From assembly GCF_000527175.1 (NCBI RefSeq), contig NZ_AZUR01000001.1, forward strand, positions 3,058,501-3,122,500: a stretch of 64,000 bases of DNA, given 5' to 3'. The notes beneath the pieces are model-generated. The model was given only the letters and a program-made list of their open reading frames with translations, ran no database searches and was not told the DNA's origin. This stretch comes from Pseudogulbenkiania sp. MAI-1 (GTDB taxonomy: Bacteria > Pseudomonadota > Gammaproteobacteria > Burkholderiales > Chromobacteriaceae). The translations under genes were made by a program, and so were the position numbers. This document shows positions 45,515 to 54,428 of this stretch, piece after piece; positions within the stretch are counted from its first letter, which is position 1; each line of letters starts with the position of its first letter.

Positions 45515-46433
45515 CCTGAAACACGACTCGAATGTCTCTCTCCGCCGTCAGCGCGGCTCGATCTCGCTGAGTAGCCACCCGGCCAAGCCCCACGACGGCC
45601 CAGGCATGTTGTCGAAACTGTTCAGCAAGAAATCGGTCCGCCCCGGCGAGCAATTCGGCGCTCCCGGCCAGGGCAGCAGCGGTCTCATCAGCTTCATCAC
45701 CGTCGCCCTGCTGTTCTCGCTGTGGGTGCTGGTGACCGCCACCGGCTGGGTGTCCCCGCTGTTCCTGCCGTCGCCGCAGGCGGTGTACGACAAGTTCATC
45801 CTGGTATCGACCGAGGGCTTCGCCAACGCCACGCTGCTCGAGCATACCCAGACCAGCCTGTACCGCGTGTTCGGCGCCTTTGCCCTGGCCTGCGTCACCG
45901 CCATTCCGATCGGCGTGCTGATGGGGGTTAGCCGCGTGGCACGCGGCATCTTCGATCCGCCAATCGAGTTTTACCGCCCGCTGCCGCCGCTCGCCTACCT
46001 GCCGATGGTGATCATCTGGTTCGGCATCGGCGAGTTCTCCAAGGTCTACCTGATCTTCCTCGCCATCTTCGCCCCGATGGCCATCTCGGCGCGTTCGGGC
46101 GTGCGCTCGGTGTCGATCGAGCAGATCCACGCCGCCTACTCGATGGGCGCCTCGCGTATGCAGGTGATCCGCCACGTCATCCTCAAGTCGGCGCTGCCGG
46201 AAATCTTCACCGGCATGCGCATCGGCATCGGGGTGGGCTGGACCACGCTGGTCGCCGGCGAAATGGTGGCCTCGACCCGCGGACTCGGCTTCATGGTGCT
46301 CAACGCCGCCGAGTTTCTCGCCAGCGACGTGGTGATCATGGGCGTGATCGTGATCGGTCTGTTCGCCTTCACCTTCGACCTGCTGATGCGCTACCTCGAG
46401 CGCGTGCTGGTGCCCTGGAAGGGCAAGGTCTGA
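45507..46433 (+). CDS. tauC: Taurine ABC transporter, permease TauC
   Basis: A 308-residue inner-membrane permease with about six helices after an unusually long polar N-terminus (about 60 residues). The EAA-type loop is AYSMGASRMQVIRHVILKSA, and PPLAYLPMVIIWFGIGEFSK is characteristic of TauC/SsuC. The ATG at 45507 overlaps tauB by 8 bp, which fixes the start. A GC hairpin follows at 46471. Confidence 0.94.
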   Translation: MSNLKHDSNVSLRRQRGSISLSSHPAKPHDGPGMLSKLFSKKSVRPGEQFGAPGQGSSGLISFITVALLFSLWVLVTATGWVSPLFLPSPQAVYDKFILVSTEGFANATLLEHTQTSLYRVFGAFALACVTAIPIGVLMGVSRVARGIFDPPIEFYRPLPPLAYLPMVIIWFGIGEFSKVYLIFLAIFAPMAISARSGVRSVSIEQIHAAYSMGASRMQVIRHVILKSALPEIFTGMRIGIGVGWTTLVAGEMVASTRGLGFMVLNAAEFLASDVVIMGVIVIGLFAFTFDLLMRYLERVLVPWKGKV

Positions 46434-46470
46434 TGACAAGCCCTGTGCCGTAGCACGCAGCTCAAGAATA

Positions 46471-46502
46471 GGCGTGGCCGACCTCCCGGAGGCGGCCACG
46501 CC
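46471..46502 (+). terminator. Hairpin after tauC
   Basis: GGCGTGGCC pairs with GGCCACGCC around a 14-base loop, 38 bp past the tauC stop. No T-run. Confidence 0.5.
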
Positions 46503-46536
46503 CCTCCCCAACCACCCTCAACCCCACGGGAACGCG

Positions 46537-46911
46537 ATGAAACGATGGAATCTGGCAGCAAGTAGTCTGGTTTTTCTGATGACGGGCATGGCCTGGGCCG
46601 GCGACGCACCAGTCACCAAGACCCAGGGCGTACTGACCGACACGCGCGGCATGACGCTCTACACCTTCGACAAGGACGTGGCCGGCAGCGGCAAGAGCGC
46701 TTGCAACGGCGAATGCCCCGCCATCTGGCCGCCGCTGCGCGCGGATAGCGGCGCCATTCCGACGGGTGAGCTCTCGGTCATCACCCGTGACGATGGCAGC
46801 AAGCAATGGGCGTACAAGGGCAAGCCACTGTATTACTTCGCGAAGGATCAGGCGGCGGGCGACACCCTGGGAGACAACGTCAAGAACGTCTGGCATCTGG
46901 TCCGGGAATAA
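46537..46911 (+). CDS. Secreted COG4315 repeat protein of unknown function
   Basis: A 124-residue secreted protein with a signal peptide (MKRWNLAASSLVFLMTGMAW, cleaved after WA) and two copies of the COG4315 repeat: TDTRGMTLYTFDKDVAGSGK with CNGECPAIWPP, and WAYKGKPLYYFAKDQAAGD. The family is found as lipoproteins or exported proteins of unknown role. It is followed after 38 bp by a second exported gene that has been cut off by a fabI fragment. Confidence 0.85.
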   Translation: MKRWNLAASSLVFLMTGMAWAGDAPVTKTQGVLTDTRGMTLYTFDKDVAGSGKSACNGECPAIWPPLRADSGAIPTGELSVITRDDGSKQWAYKGKPLYYFAKDQAAGDTLGDNVKNVWHLVRE

Positions 46912-46949
46912 TCCGCTCCAGTCCTCCCACCCGCGAAGAGACGATTCTC

Positions 46950-47021
46950 ATGCCTCAAGAAAAAAACCGTTACACCGTATTGGCCACCCTTTTGCTGACC
47001 GGGCTGGCGCACGCCCCGCCT
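46950..47021 (+). pseudogene. Signal peptide of a truncated exported protein
   Basis: An ATG at 46950 begins a clean signal peptide (MPQEKNRYTVLATLLLTGLA, then HA). After 22 residues the sequence switches into the middle of fabI in the wrong frame, and the ORF ends soon after (stop 47075). The rest of the original gene is missing. Confidence 0.7.
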
Positions 47022-47024
47022 ACA

Positions 47025-47462
47025 ACGTGTCCGCCTACAGCTTCCCGGCGCTGGCCAAGGCTGCTCGCCCGATGATGAAGGGCCGCAATGGCGCCCTGCT
47101 GACCCTGTCCTACCTCGGCGCCGTGCGCGCCATCCCGCACTACAACGTGATGGGGCTGGCCAAAGCCAGCCTGGAAGCCTCGGTGCGCTTCATGGCCGCC
47201 ATGGGTGGGCAAGGACGGCATCCATGTCAACGGCATTTCCGCCGGCCCGATCAAGACCCTGGCCGCTTCCGGCATCTCCGGCTTCTCCAAGCTGCTGTCG
47301 ATCGCCGCCAACCAGTCCTGCCTGCGCCGCAATGTGACCACCGAAGAAGTCGGCAACACCGCCGCCTTCCTGCTGTCCGACCTGGCCTCCGGCATCACCG
47401 GCGAGATCACCTACGTAGACGGCGGTTTCAACATCAACTCGATGAACGTGCCGGAAGAGTAA
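47025..47462 (+). pseudogene. 3'-half fragment of fabI
   Basis: Closely matches fabI 924-1358 (from DVSAYSFPALAK to the stop NVPEE). Scattered substitutions and one extra base near 47201 shift the frame between ASVRFMAA and the GKDG region. The start, the NAD-binding motif and the correct frame upstream are absent, so it cannot make an active reductase. The Tyr and Lys of the active site are still encoded but no longer in one frame with the C-terminus. Confidence 0.92.
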
Positions 47463-47608
47463 GCACCAGACTTGTGGGGAGTGAGGAAAGGAACCGCGCA
47501 GTTCATGAAAATGCCATTGCGACTCTGCGGCGCCATGGCGGTTGGCTCTAGCCGAGCTTAAGCGAGCTGCGGTCACCTGCGTTTTTCAGCCTACCCCACC
47601 ACCACCTT

Positions 47609-47653
47609 ATCGGGGCATCGATTCAAGGAATCGATGCCCCGATTGTTTTGTTC
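47609..47653. terminator. Strong terminator between the fabI fragment and the chemoreceptor gene
   Basis: A 15-bp perfect stem (ATCGGGGCATCGATT and its complement) with a 5-base loop and TGTTTTGTT after it on the plus strand. It is unlike the terminator of the intact fabI. Confidence 0.85.
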
Positions 47654-47728
47654 CGTTCCCAAACAAGCGGTGTAGATGTCTAGTCCCGGCACGAGAAAAC
47701 GGCCCTGGCAGCGCAGGTTACGGGATGC

Positions 47729-49708
47729 TCAAACCGGCACGACGCGGTACTGGCTGATGGCCAAGGCCAGACTCCCCGACAACTGGTCAAGACTTTCAGC
47801 GTGGCGGCTGTTGCTGTTTGCCACAACGCTGTTTGCCTCGGTCATTCGCGCGATTTGCTCGATGTTCTGCGCGATGCCGCGCAAGGCCTGATCCTGCTCT
47901 TCGATCGCCCCGACAATATTCAGCATATGTTGAGTGATCCGTTGCGAACCCTCGTCGATATGCCCCAAGCCCTGTTCGCTGGCACTGACCGACTGCAAGC
48001 TGATCTGTGAGAGTTTGTCGGCCCTCTGCATGCCGCTGACAGTGGTACCGATTCGTTGCTGCACCGCCTGTATCAGCACCGCAATCTCTGCAGTCGCCGT
48101 AGCGGTGCGTACCGCCAGGCTCCTAACTTCATCCGCCACCACAGCGAAGCCACGCCCCATCTCGCCCGCCCGCGCCGCCTCGATGGCCGCATTGAGCGCC
48201 AGCAGATTGGTTTGCTCGGCAATCTCCTTGATGACATTGATGATGCCGCCGATTTGTTTGGAACTGTCGTCGAGCAAGCGGATATTGCTGCTCGACTCGT
48301 GAATCTGGGCCGCAATCTGCCTGACCTGCTGTACGGTTTCATGCATCACTTGCAGGGCCCGACCCGTTTCATTCCTGGTCTGATGCACCAGTTCCATCAC
48401 CGAACGGGCACTCCCGGCCACCTCGCTCATGCTGGCCGAGGTCTGCTCCACCGCGGCGGCCACCGAAGAGGCCGCTTCGGACTGTAGCTGTGCGCTTTGC
48501 TTTACCTGCACGCTGCTCTCCGCCACTTGCGAGGCGACCACCCCCATGTTCTGGCCGCAACGCTGCGTATCCAGGATCAGGCTCGAGAAGGACTGCAGCA
48601 TATGGTTGAAGGCCGTCGCGATCTGCCGGGCCTCGAGCACGCCCTTGGCCGAAACCGTGCGGGACAAGTCGCGGTTGGCGACGGTTTGCTCCACTGCATC
48701 GGCGACACTCAACAAGGGACGGCCAATGCTGCGCCCCACCCACAATCCAACCAGGGCAGTCAGCAGCATGGTCATCCCGCCGGCCACCATCACGAACCAC
48801 AGATTGCGCCACGCAAGCCCCTCTTGGGCCTGCGTCTGAGCCTGGATACTGGCGGTCAACTGCTGTTCGATGGCAAACAGGGCATCGATTTTGGCGGTAA
48901 TGGCAGCAAACCACTGCTCGGCGTTGACCCCGAAGCCCCCTTCGGCAAAATGCATCTCCATCAGATCGCGGTATTGTTGTACCTGGCGGGCCTGCGGGCT
49001 TTGCATCACCGCGGCGACACCGGCCATCTCATCCGGCCGGGCGAGCGTATTGAACACCTCGAAGAGGGTGTTCTGACTGTCGATCCTGGACAGAATCAGG
49101 CGGTATTGTGGCCACGTCACTGTGTCGCCGATAAATACCGGCACCGACAATGCCCGTTCCAGGCCGGCATTCTCCTTGGCCAGGATCAGCGTCTGGTAAG
49201 CCTGCAAACGGCGCACGATATCGGCCTGATCGTTTTGCCGGCCCAATACGGCGATGGTCTTCATCAGCTGAGCGATGGCATGGGTGAAATAGGCGGAGCT
49301 TTGTGCCGGTAATGTGCTCTGCCGAATAATCTTCTGCCGCCAGTCAGCCAGTTGCTGCAGTTGCCGTTGCGCATTGTCGGTCATCGAGGCATCGAGCAGC
49401 ACTCGGTCTTGCGAGATGGACTGCAGATACACCCGCAGTTTGTGATCGGAGGCCCGCTGGACAGCGGGTAACTTGTCGGCGAACTTGGCGCCGTGTGACT
49501 GCAAAAATCCGGCGGACGCACCGCGCTCGATTTGCAGCGTGTGAATCAGGTTGCCGGTGGCGATAGCCACTTCCATCAGTTACCGCGTCGTCCTGGCTTT
49601 TTGGTACTCGGTATAGTTTTGCCAGATCAGCACCAGAGAAAAACATGACAGCACCAGCAAGGGCACCAACATGAGTAATACCAGCCGCCTTCCAATGGTC
49701 GAAAACAT
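47729..49708 (-). pseudogene. Methyl-accepting chemotaxis protein (NIT-type sensor) with an in-frame stop codon
   Basis: A full gene would start at the ATG 49708 (MFSTIGRRLVLLMLVPLLVL, the first membrane anchor), but codon 43 is TAA (49582-49580), where CAA would restore TTRQLMEVAIATGNLIHTLQ. After it the frame is open to 47729. The periplasmic part (NLIHTLQIERGASAGFLQSH) looks like a nitrate/nitrite-sensing NIT domain. It is followed by a membrane helix (about residue 300), HAMP and the signalling tip EQTNLLALNAAIEAARAGEM. Restart at the ATG 49576 would give 615 residues without the N-terminal anchor. It may be a recent nonsense mutant. Confidence 0.8.
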
Positions 49709-49938
49709 AATGCACCACCTCATAATATGTCATTTATATAAATATTATGAAAAATGCATTCGTATATATTTGAGTCAAATCAATCCATTTAACTAATAAA
49801 AAATCTTAAACTTAAATTTACAAAAAACCTTGCGAGAAGAAACATTCCTCGAAATATCCACGCGAGTCTTCATTGCCGGACAAGGTCAAGCCAAGGCAAG
49901 ATCGGCCGGACCTTGCTGTTTTCACGTCGAGAAGGTAC
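49709..49938. other. AT-rich intergenic stretch
   Basis: About 230 bp, of which 49720-49850 is far richer in A and T than its surroundings. No gene or clear repeat is seen. It is probably the upstream region of the chemoreceptor gene and the tail of the P-type ATPase operon. Confidence 0.6.
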
Positions 49939-52506
49939 CTAGCCGCCACCCTGCTCCGCGTCCACCACAACCCCGCGCCGACCGTTCCGCAGCAAGCCGG
50001 CCAGCAGGTAGATACCTGCGGCTGCGAAGAAGCAATAGAGGTACTGCCACGCCGTCACCGGCCCGAAGCGGAACAAGGCCGCCAGCGGCTTAAGCTGGGT
50101 CACCAGCAGCAGCATGCCGAGGGTGATGCCGATCACCCACCACAAGGCGTGGTTACGCTCCCGGCGGTGAGCACCCGGGTCGCGATTGCGGAACACCAGC
50201 GCCAGGTTGCCCATGACCAGCGTCAGGAACGCCATGCTGCGCGCTTCGTCGGCGCCCGCACCGAGCAGCACGGCCCCGGTGTAGAGCACCAGCACGCCGG
50301 CCAGCAGCACGCTCCCCTGCCATAAGCTACGCGCCAACAAGCGGCGCGAGAACAGCGGCTCGCCAGCCGGCCGCGGCGGGCGCCGCATCAGGCCGGGATG
50401 AGCGGTTTCGTTCTCGAACACGATCGAGCCGACCGGGTCGATCACCAGTTCCAGGAACACCACATGGGCCGGCGCCAGCAGCAGCGGCCAGCCGACCAGC
50501 AGCGGCACGATGGTCAGGCCGATCATCGGCAGATGCACGGCGATCACGTAGGTGACCGCCTTCACCAGGTTGTCGTAACTGCGCCGCCCCTGCCGCATCG
50601 CATCGACGATGGCGGTGAAGTTGTCGTCGAGCAGGACCAGCGCCGCCGCCTCGCGTGCGATCTGGGTGCCGCGCCGTCCCATGGCGATGCCGATGTGCGC
50701 CGCGCGCAAGGCGGGAGCATCGTTGACACCGTCGCCGGTCATCGCCACCACCTCGCCGTTGGCCTTGAGCGCCTCGACCAGCCGCAGCTTCTGGTGTGGT
50801 CGCACGCGGGCGAACACGCAGGCCTCGCGCACCACGCTACACAGCGCCGCATCGTCCAGTTGCTCCAGCATCTCGCCGCTGACCACCATGCCGTCGTCGA
50901 TGCCGGCCTGACGGGCCACCGCCCGCGCCGTGACGGGATAATCGCCGGTGATCATCACCAGCCGCACCCCGGCCTGGCGGCACTGCGCGATGGCGTCGGG
51001 CACCTCGGCGCGCACCGGGTCGGCGAGCCCGACCAGGCCGAGGAATTCGAACTCGAAATCATGCTGGTGCGACGGCCACTCGGCCCCGTCGTGGCGCGCC
51101 TTGGCCACAGCCAGCACACGCAGTCCTTGCTCGGCGAGGGCTTCGACCTCATGCATCAGTTGCGCGCACTGCGCCTCGCTCAGGTGGCACAGATCGAACA
51201 CGGCCTCCGGCGCGCCCTTGCTGGCCACCGGGTAATAGTCCCGGTCCGGCGCGGTCCAGCCGTGACTCATCGCCTGCAGCTGCGGCGTCAGCTCGTACTC
51301 CTGGGTCAGCGCCCAGTCGGGACGCAGGTGCTCGGTACCGGCGAGACAGCTGTTGCCGAGGCGGTGAAAGGCCCGCTCCATCGGGTCGATCGGGTCGATT
51401 TCGCTGGCCAGGATCAGGTACTCGAGGAGTTCGTGGTACGGTTCGTCCAGCGTGGTGAGCGTGTCGTCGATCACCTGCAGACGGCCATCGACGTAGAGCC
51501 GGCGCACCGCCATGCGGTTGTGGGTCAGCGTGCCGGTCTTGTCGACGCACAGCACGCTGGTCTGCCCCAGCGTCTCGATGGCGTTGAGACGCCGCGTCAG
51601 CACGCCCACCTGAGCGATGCGCCGCGCACCGAGCGCCATGAACACGGTCAGGATCACCGGGAACTCCTGCGGCAGGATGCCCATCGCCAGCGTGATGCCC
51701 GCCAACAGGCCGTTGAGCCAGTTGCCGCGGGTGAGCCCGTACAACACCAGCACGCCCAGGCAGAGCACCAGCCCGTACACGGCCAGACGGCGTACCGCGT
51801 GGCGGGTTTCCAGCTGCAGCGGGGACGCTGGTTGCTCGATTCCGCCCAACATCCGGCCAATCTTGCCCAGCTCGGTCTCCTTGCCGGTGGCGCAGACCCG
51901 CATCACCCCCTGCCCCTGCACCACCAGCGAGCCGGCATAGGCGAAGGGGGTATCATCGCCGCCAGGGTCGCCCACCCTGGCCGCGCCGGCCAGGCCGGCG
52001 AGCTTGCGCACCGGCACCGACTCGCCGCTCAGCTGCGATTCGTCCAGCGACAGCTCGTTGGCCACCAGCAGCATACCGTCGGCCGGCACCCGGTCGCCCT
52101 CGCCGATCAGCACGATGTCGCCCGGCACCAACTCGGTGGCGACGACAATTTTCTGCTCCCCTGCTCGACGCACCACCGCGCGCGGACTGGCCAATTCACG
52201 CAGCGTCTCCAGCACGCGCTCGGTGCGCCGCTCCTGCAGCACCGTCATCATCACCACGACCAGCACGAAGCCCAGCAGCAGCAGCGCCTCGCGTACGTCG
52301 CCGAGCAGCAGATAAATCGAACCCGCCACCAAGAGCAGCAGGAACATCGGTTCGCGCAGGATTTCGCGGGTGAGCCGCCACAGCGTGCGGCGTGGTTCGG
52401 CAAACAGGATGTTGGGACCGACGCGGGCCAGCAGGGCGGCGGCCTCGGCATCGCTCAGGCCATCTGGCAGGTGGTTCGGCACGGCACGGGAAAAATCGGC
52501 AGGCAT
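49939..52506 (-). CDS. Cation-transporting P-type ATPase
   Basis: An 855-residue P-type ATPase. The N-terminal cation-ATPase domain is at residues 5-60. The actuator has LDESQLSGESVPV, TM4 has GILPQEFPVILTVFMALGAR, the phosphorylation site is CVDKTGTLTHN, and the hinge is VVAMTGDGVNDAPALRAAHIG. There is no N-terminal heavy-metal CxxC domain. The TM4 sequence PQEFPV places it near the Ca/Mn-type and related uncharacterised pumps, so the ion is not settled. It is 10 bp downstream of a DUF2182 membrane protein, in a three-gene operon. Confidence 0.9.
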   Translation of the reverse strand: MPADFSRAVPNHLPDGLSDAEAAALLARVGPNILFAEPRRTLWRLTREILREPMFLLLLVAGSIYLLLGDVREALLLLGFVLVVVMMTVLQERRTERVLETLRELASPRAVVRRAGEQKIVVATELVPGDIVLIGEGDRVPADGMLLVANELSLDESQLSGESVPVRKLAGLAGAARVGDPGGDDTPFAYAGSLVVQGQGVMRVCATGKETELGKIGRMLGGIEQPASPLQLETRHAVRRLAVYGLVLCLGVLVLYGLTRGNWLNGLLAGITLAMGILPQEFPVILTVFMALGARRIAQVGVLTRRLNAIETLGQTSVLCVDKTGTLTHNRMAVRRLYVDGRLQVIDDTLTTLDEPYHELLEYLILASEIDPIDPMERAFHRLGNSCLAGTEHLRPDWALTQEYELTPQLQAMSHGWTAPDRDYYPVASKGAPEAVFDLCHLSEAQCAQLMHEVEALAEQGLRVLAVAKARHDGAEWPSHQHDFEFEFLGLVGLADPVRAEVPDAIAQCRQAGVRLVMITGDYPVTARAVARQAGIDDGMVVSGEMLEQLDDAALCSVVREACVFARVRPHQKLRLVEALKANGEVVAMTGDGVNDAPALRAAHIGIAMGRRGTQIAREAAALVLLDDNFTAIVDAMRQGRRSYDNLVKAVTYVIAVHLPMIGLTIVPLLVGWPLLLAPAHVVFLELVIDPVGSIVFENETAHPGLMRRPPRPAGEPLFSRRLLARSLWQGSVLLAGVLVLYTGAVLLGAGADEARSMAFLTLVMGNLALVFRNRDPGAHRRERNHALWWVIGITLGMLLLVTQLKPLAALFRFGPVTAWQYLYCFFAAAGIYLLAGLLRNGRRGVVVDAEQGGG

Positions 52507-52516
52507 CTCGACGGAC

Positions 52517-53281
52517 TCATCGCAGCCAGATCGCCACGCCCCAAGCCATCAGCACGCCACCGATCAGGCGGCTGCCCCAGCGCCCGAACGGCACCAGCTT
52601 CTCCAGCAGCACGAAGGCGCTGAGCAAGGCCACCCACAGCAGGTTCATCACCCCGACCACGAACAGCAGCCCCATCACCGCCCAGCAGCAACCCAGGCAA
52701 TACAGGCCATGCGCCATCCCCATGCGCAACGCCCCGCTTGCCCCGGCATGCCAGTGGCTGAACAGGAAATTCAGCGGCGAGCGGCAGTGGCCGAGACAGG
52801 TCTCTTTGAGCGGCAGCCATTGGTAGACGCCGGCCAGCAACAGGATGCCGCCGCCCAGCCAGGGACTGGCGATGGCGAGCGATGCCGTCAGCAGCGACGA
52901 CTGGTCGAGCCACCATTGCAGCAGCGTGGCGGCAATGCTGAAACCGCTCCACACCAGCAGGTAGGCGGCGGCGAACAGCAGCACCTGCCACGCCGCCTCA
53001 CGGCGGGATTGGCGCTGGCCCGCCACCAGCTGATAGAGCAGGATCATCGGCAGCGCGCTGGGCAGCATCATCCCGGCCATCATCACCGCCCACATCGCCC
53101 AGGCCAGCAGGAAATCGGCCGGCCGCCAGGGCATCGCCATTGGCGCCTCCATCACCATGCCGGCCATGCCCATCGCCGGCATGGTCTCGCCCAGCCGCCA
53201 CAGGGCCAGCCAGGCCAGCCCGCTCAGGGCGAGCAGGCACAATAGCACCGGCCATTGCCCGGGGCGCAGAGCATGCCTCAA
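52517..53281 (-). CDS. DUF2182 integral membrane protein (predicted metal-binding)
   Basis: A 254-residue membrane protein with about seven helices. The family pattern MPAMGMAGMVMEAPMAM, then LLAWAMWAVMMAGMMLPSAL, is Met-rich; later HCRSPLNFLFSHW and GLYCLGCCWAVMGLLFVVGV carry Cys and His. COG5486 proteins are predicted to bind metal. Its start overlaps the stop of the DUF1326 gene (ATGA), and the P-type ATPase follows after 10 bp, so the three probably handle one metal ion. Confidence 0.85.
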   Translation of the reverse strand: MRHALRPGQWPVLLCLLALSGLAWLALWRLGETMPAMGMAGMVMEAPMAMPWRPADFLLAWAMWAVMMAGMMLPSALPMILLYQLVAGQRQSRREAAWQVLLFAAAYLLVWSGFSIAATLLQWWLDQSSLLTASLAIASPWLGGGILLLAGVYQWLPLKETCLGHCRSPLNFLFSHWHAGASGALRMGMAHGLYCLGCCWAVMGLLFVVGVMNLLWVALLSAFVLLEKLVPFGRWGSRLIGGVLMAWGVAIWLR

Positions 53282-53913
53282 CGGACCACACCGTGGCCGG
53301 TCAGGTGCAGACGGGCGAAGTGGCCGTGCCCCTGTTGCGAAGCAATGGAGATGGAACCTTGCGTGGCGTAGCTGCCGCTGGCCATCTCGGCCTCGGTGAA
53401 CTCGAAGCCGTCCGGCAGCGTCAGGCGCGCCCGCTGCGCCGCGCCGGTCACCGGATTGCGGATCGGCTCGCCGCTCGCCTCCAGCACACCCGGAATCGAG
53501 GTCCGGGCCACGCGGTTGTCAGGATCGACCGAGAACGAAATCGGCACGAACTGCGGTTCGTAGACCTGGCTGAGCGTCGTGCTGAAGATCTGGAACACGT
53601 TGGCGCCGGGATCGGAATGCTGCCCGGACAGGATGGTCAGCAGCGCCTCGCGCTGTGCCGGGCTGGCTCTGTCCTCGACGTAAAGCTGGCAACTGCCGTT
53701 GCCCTGGTGGATGGCCCCCGGCCAGGCGAACACGCCGACCCAGCTGAGCCCGTCCAGGTTGACGTCGCCAAACTGCCCCTGGTCGATGTGCATCGACACC
53801 ACCGCCTCGCATTTGCCGTGCGTGGGCGGCGAACTGAACTGGCAAGGACAGCCCCAGTTGCAATTGCAGGTGGCAAACTCGACACCTTGCAGGCGCCATT
53901 CGATCATGTCCAT
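53278..53913 (-). CDS. DUF1326 protein
   Basis: A 211-residue cytoplasmic protein of the DUF1326 (COG5588) family. The hallmark Cys cluster ATCNCNWGCPCQFSS is near residue 15. The start at 53913 is set by an AGGAGG site; an ATG nine codons upstream has none. It is regularly paired with DUF2182 proteins, as here (4-bp overlap). The function is unknown; the Cys cluster suggests metal binding. Confidence 0.85.
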   Translation of the reverse strand: MDMIEWRLQGVEFATCNCNWGCPCQFSSPPTHGKCEAVVSMHIDQGQFGDVNLDGLSWVGVFAWPGAIHQGNGSCQLYVEDRASPAQREALLTILSGQHSDPGANVFQIFSTTLSQVYEPQFVPISFSVDPDNRVARTSIPGVLEASGEPIRNPVTGAAQRARLTLPDGFEFTEAEMASGSYATQGSISIASQQGHGHFARLHLTGHGVVR

Positions 53914-54032
53914 CGCACCCTCCTGTCCGGCAACCGTCATCGCAACACGCCATGGCGTTCAGCTTTAACCCTAGCAGATGGGACAGCCGGCAGTGGCCGG
54001 AACGAGAGAGGGCAAGGAAGAGGGAAAGAGGC

Positions 54033-54404
54033 TCAGAACGGCGCGGGCAGGCCACGTGCGGCGTAGGCCTGGCGCAAGGTCTCGCGCAGGCAGGGTGGGC
54101 ATAGACAGTCGCCGCCGGCCGGCATCAGCGGCAGCACCGGCGGCAGCTCGCCACACCAGCAGCCGCCGTCCTGCCCGCCTTCACCACAACGAAATCCGGC
54201 GCCGCAACGGTGGCAGCTCTTGGTTTCGACTTGCCGCGGCAGCGCCAGCAGACGGGCCCAGACCGCCCGTTTTTCCGCTTCGTCGAACCCCGACCAGCCG
54301 GCGATCTCGTCCAGCGTACGATGGCAGCCGAGACAGGTCTGGCCTGCCTCGTCGAGCCGGCATTGCTTGATGCAAGGCGACGGGGTCAGCTTGCCCTCGC
54401 TCAT
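54033..54404 (-). CDS. DUF1289 plus cysteine-rich CWC-type small protein
   Basis: A 123-residue Cys-rich protein with two parts. Residues 8-50 (SPCIKQCRLDEAGQTCLGCH ... DEIAGWSGFDEAEKRAVWAR) are a DUF1289 domain. Residues 63-115 (CHRCGAGFRCGEGGQDGGCW, then CPPCLRETL) look like a CWC zinc-binding domain. It starts 24 bp after the deaminase gene, with a strong site (AGGAGAAGGGG), so it is in the same operon. The function is unknown. Confidence 0.85.
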   Translation of the reverse strand: MSEGKLTPSPCIKQCRLDEAGQTCLGCHRTLDEIAGWSGFDEAEKRAVWARLLALPRQVETKSCHRCGAGFRCGEGGQDGGCWCGELPPVLPLMPAGGDCLCPPCLRETLRQAYAARGLPAPF

Positions 54405-54428
54405 GCCCCTTCTCCTGATACCACTCGT

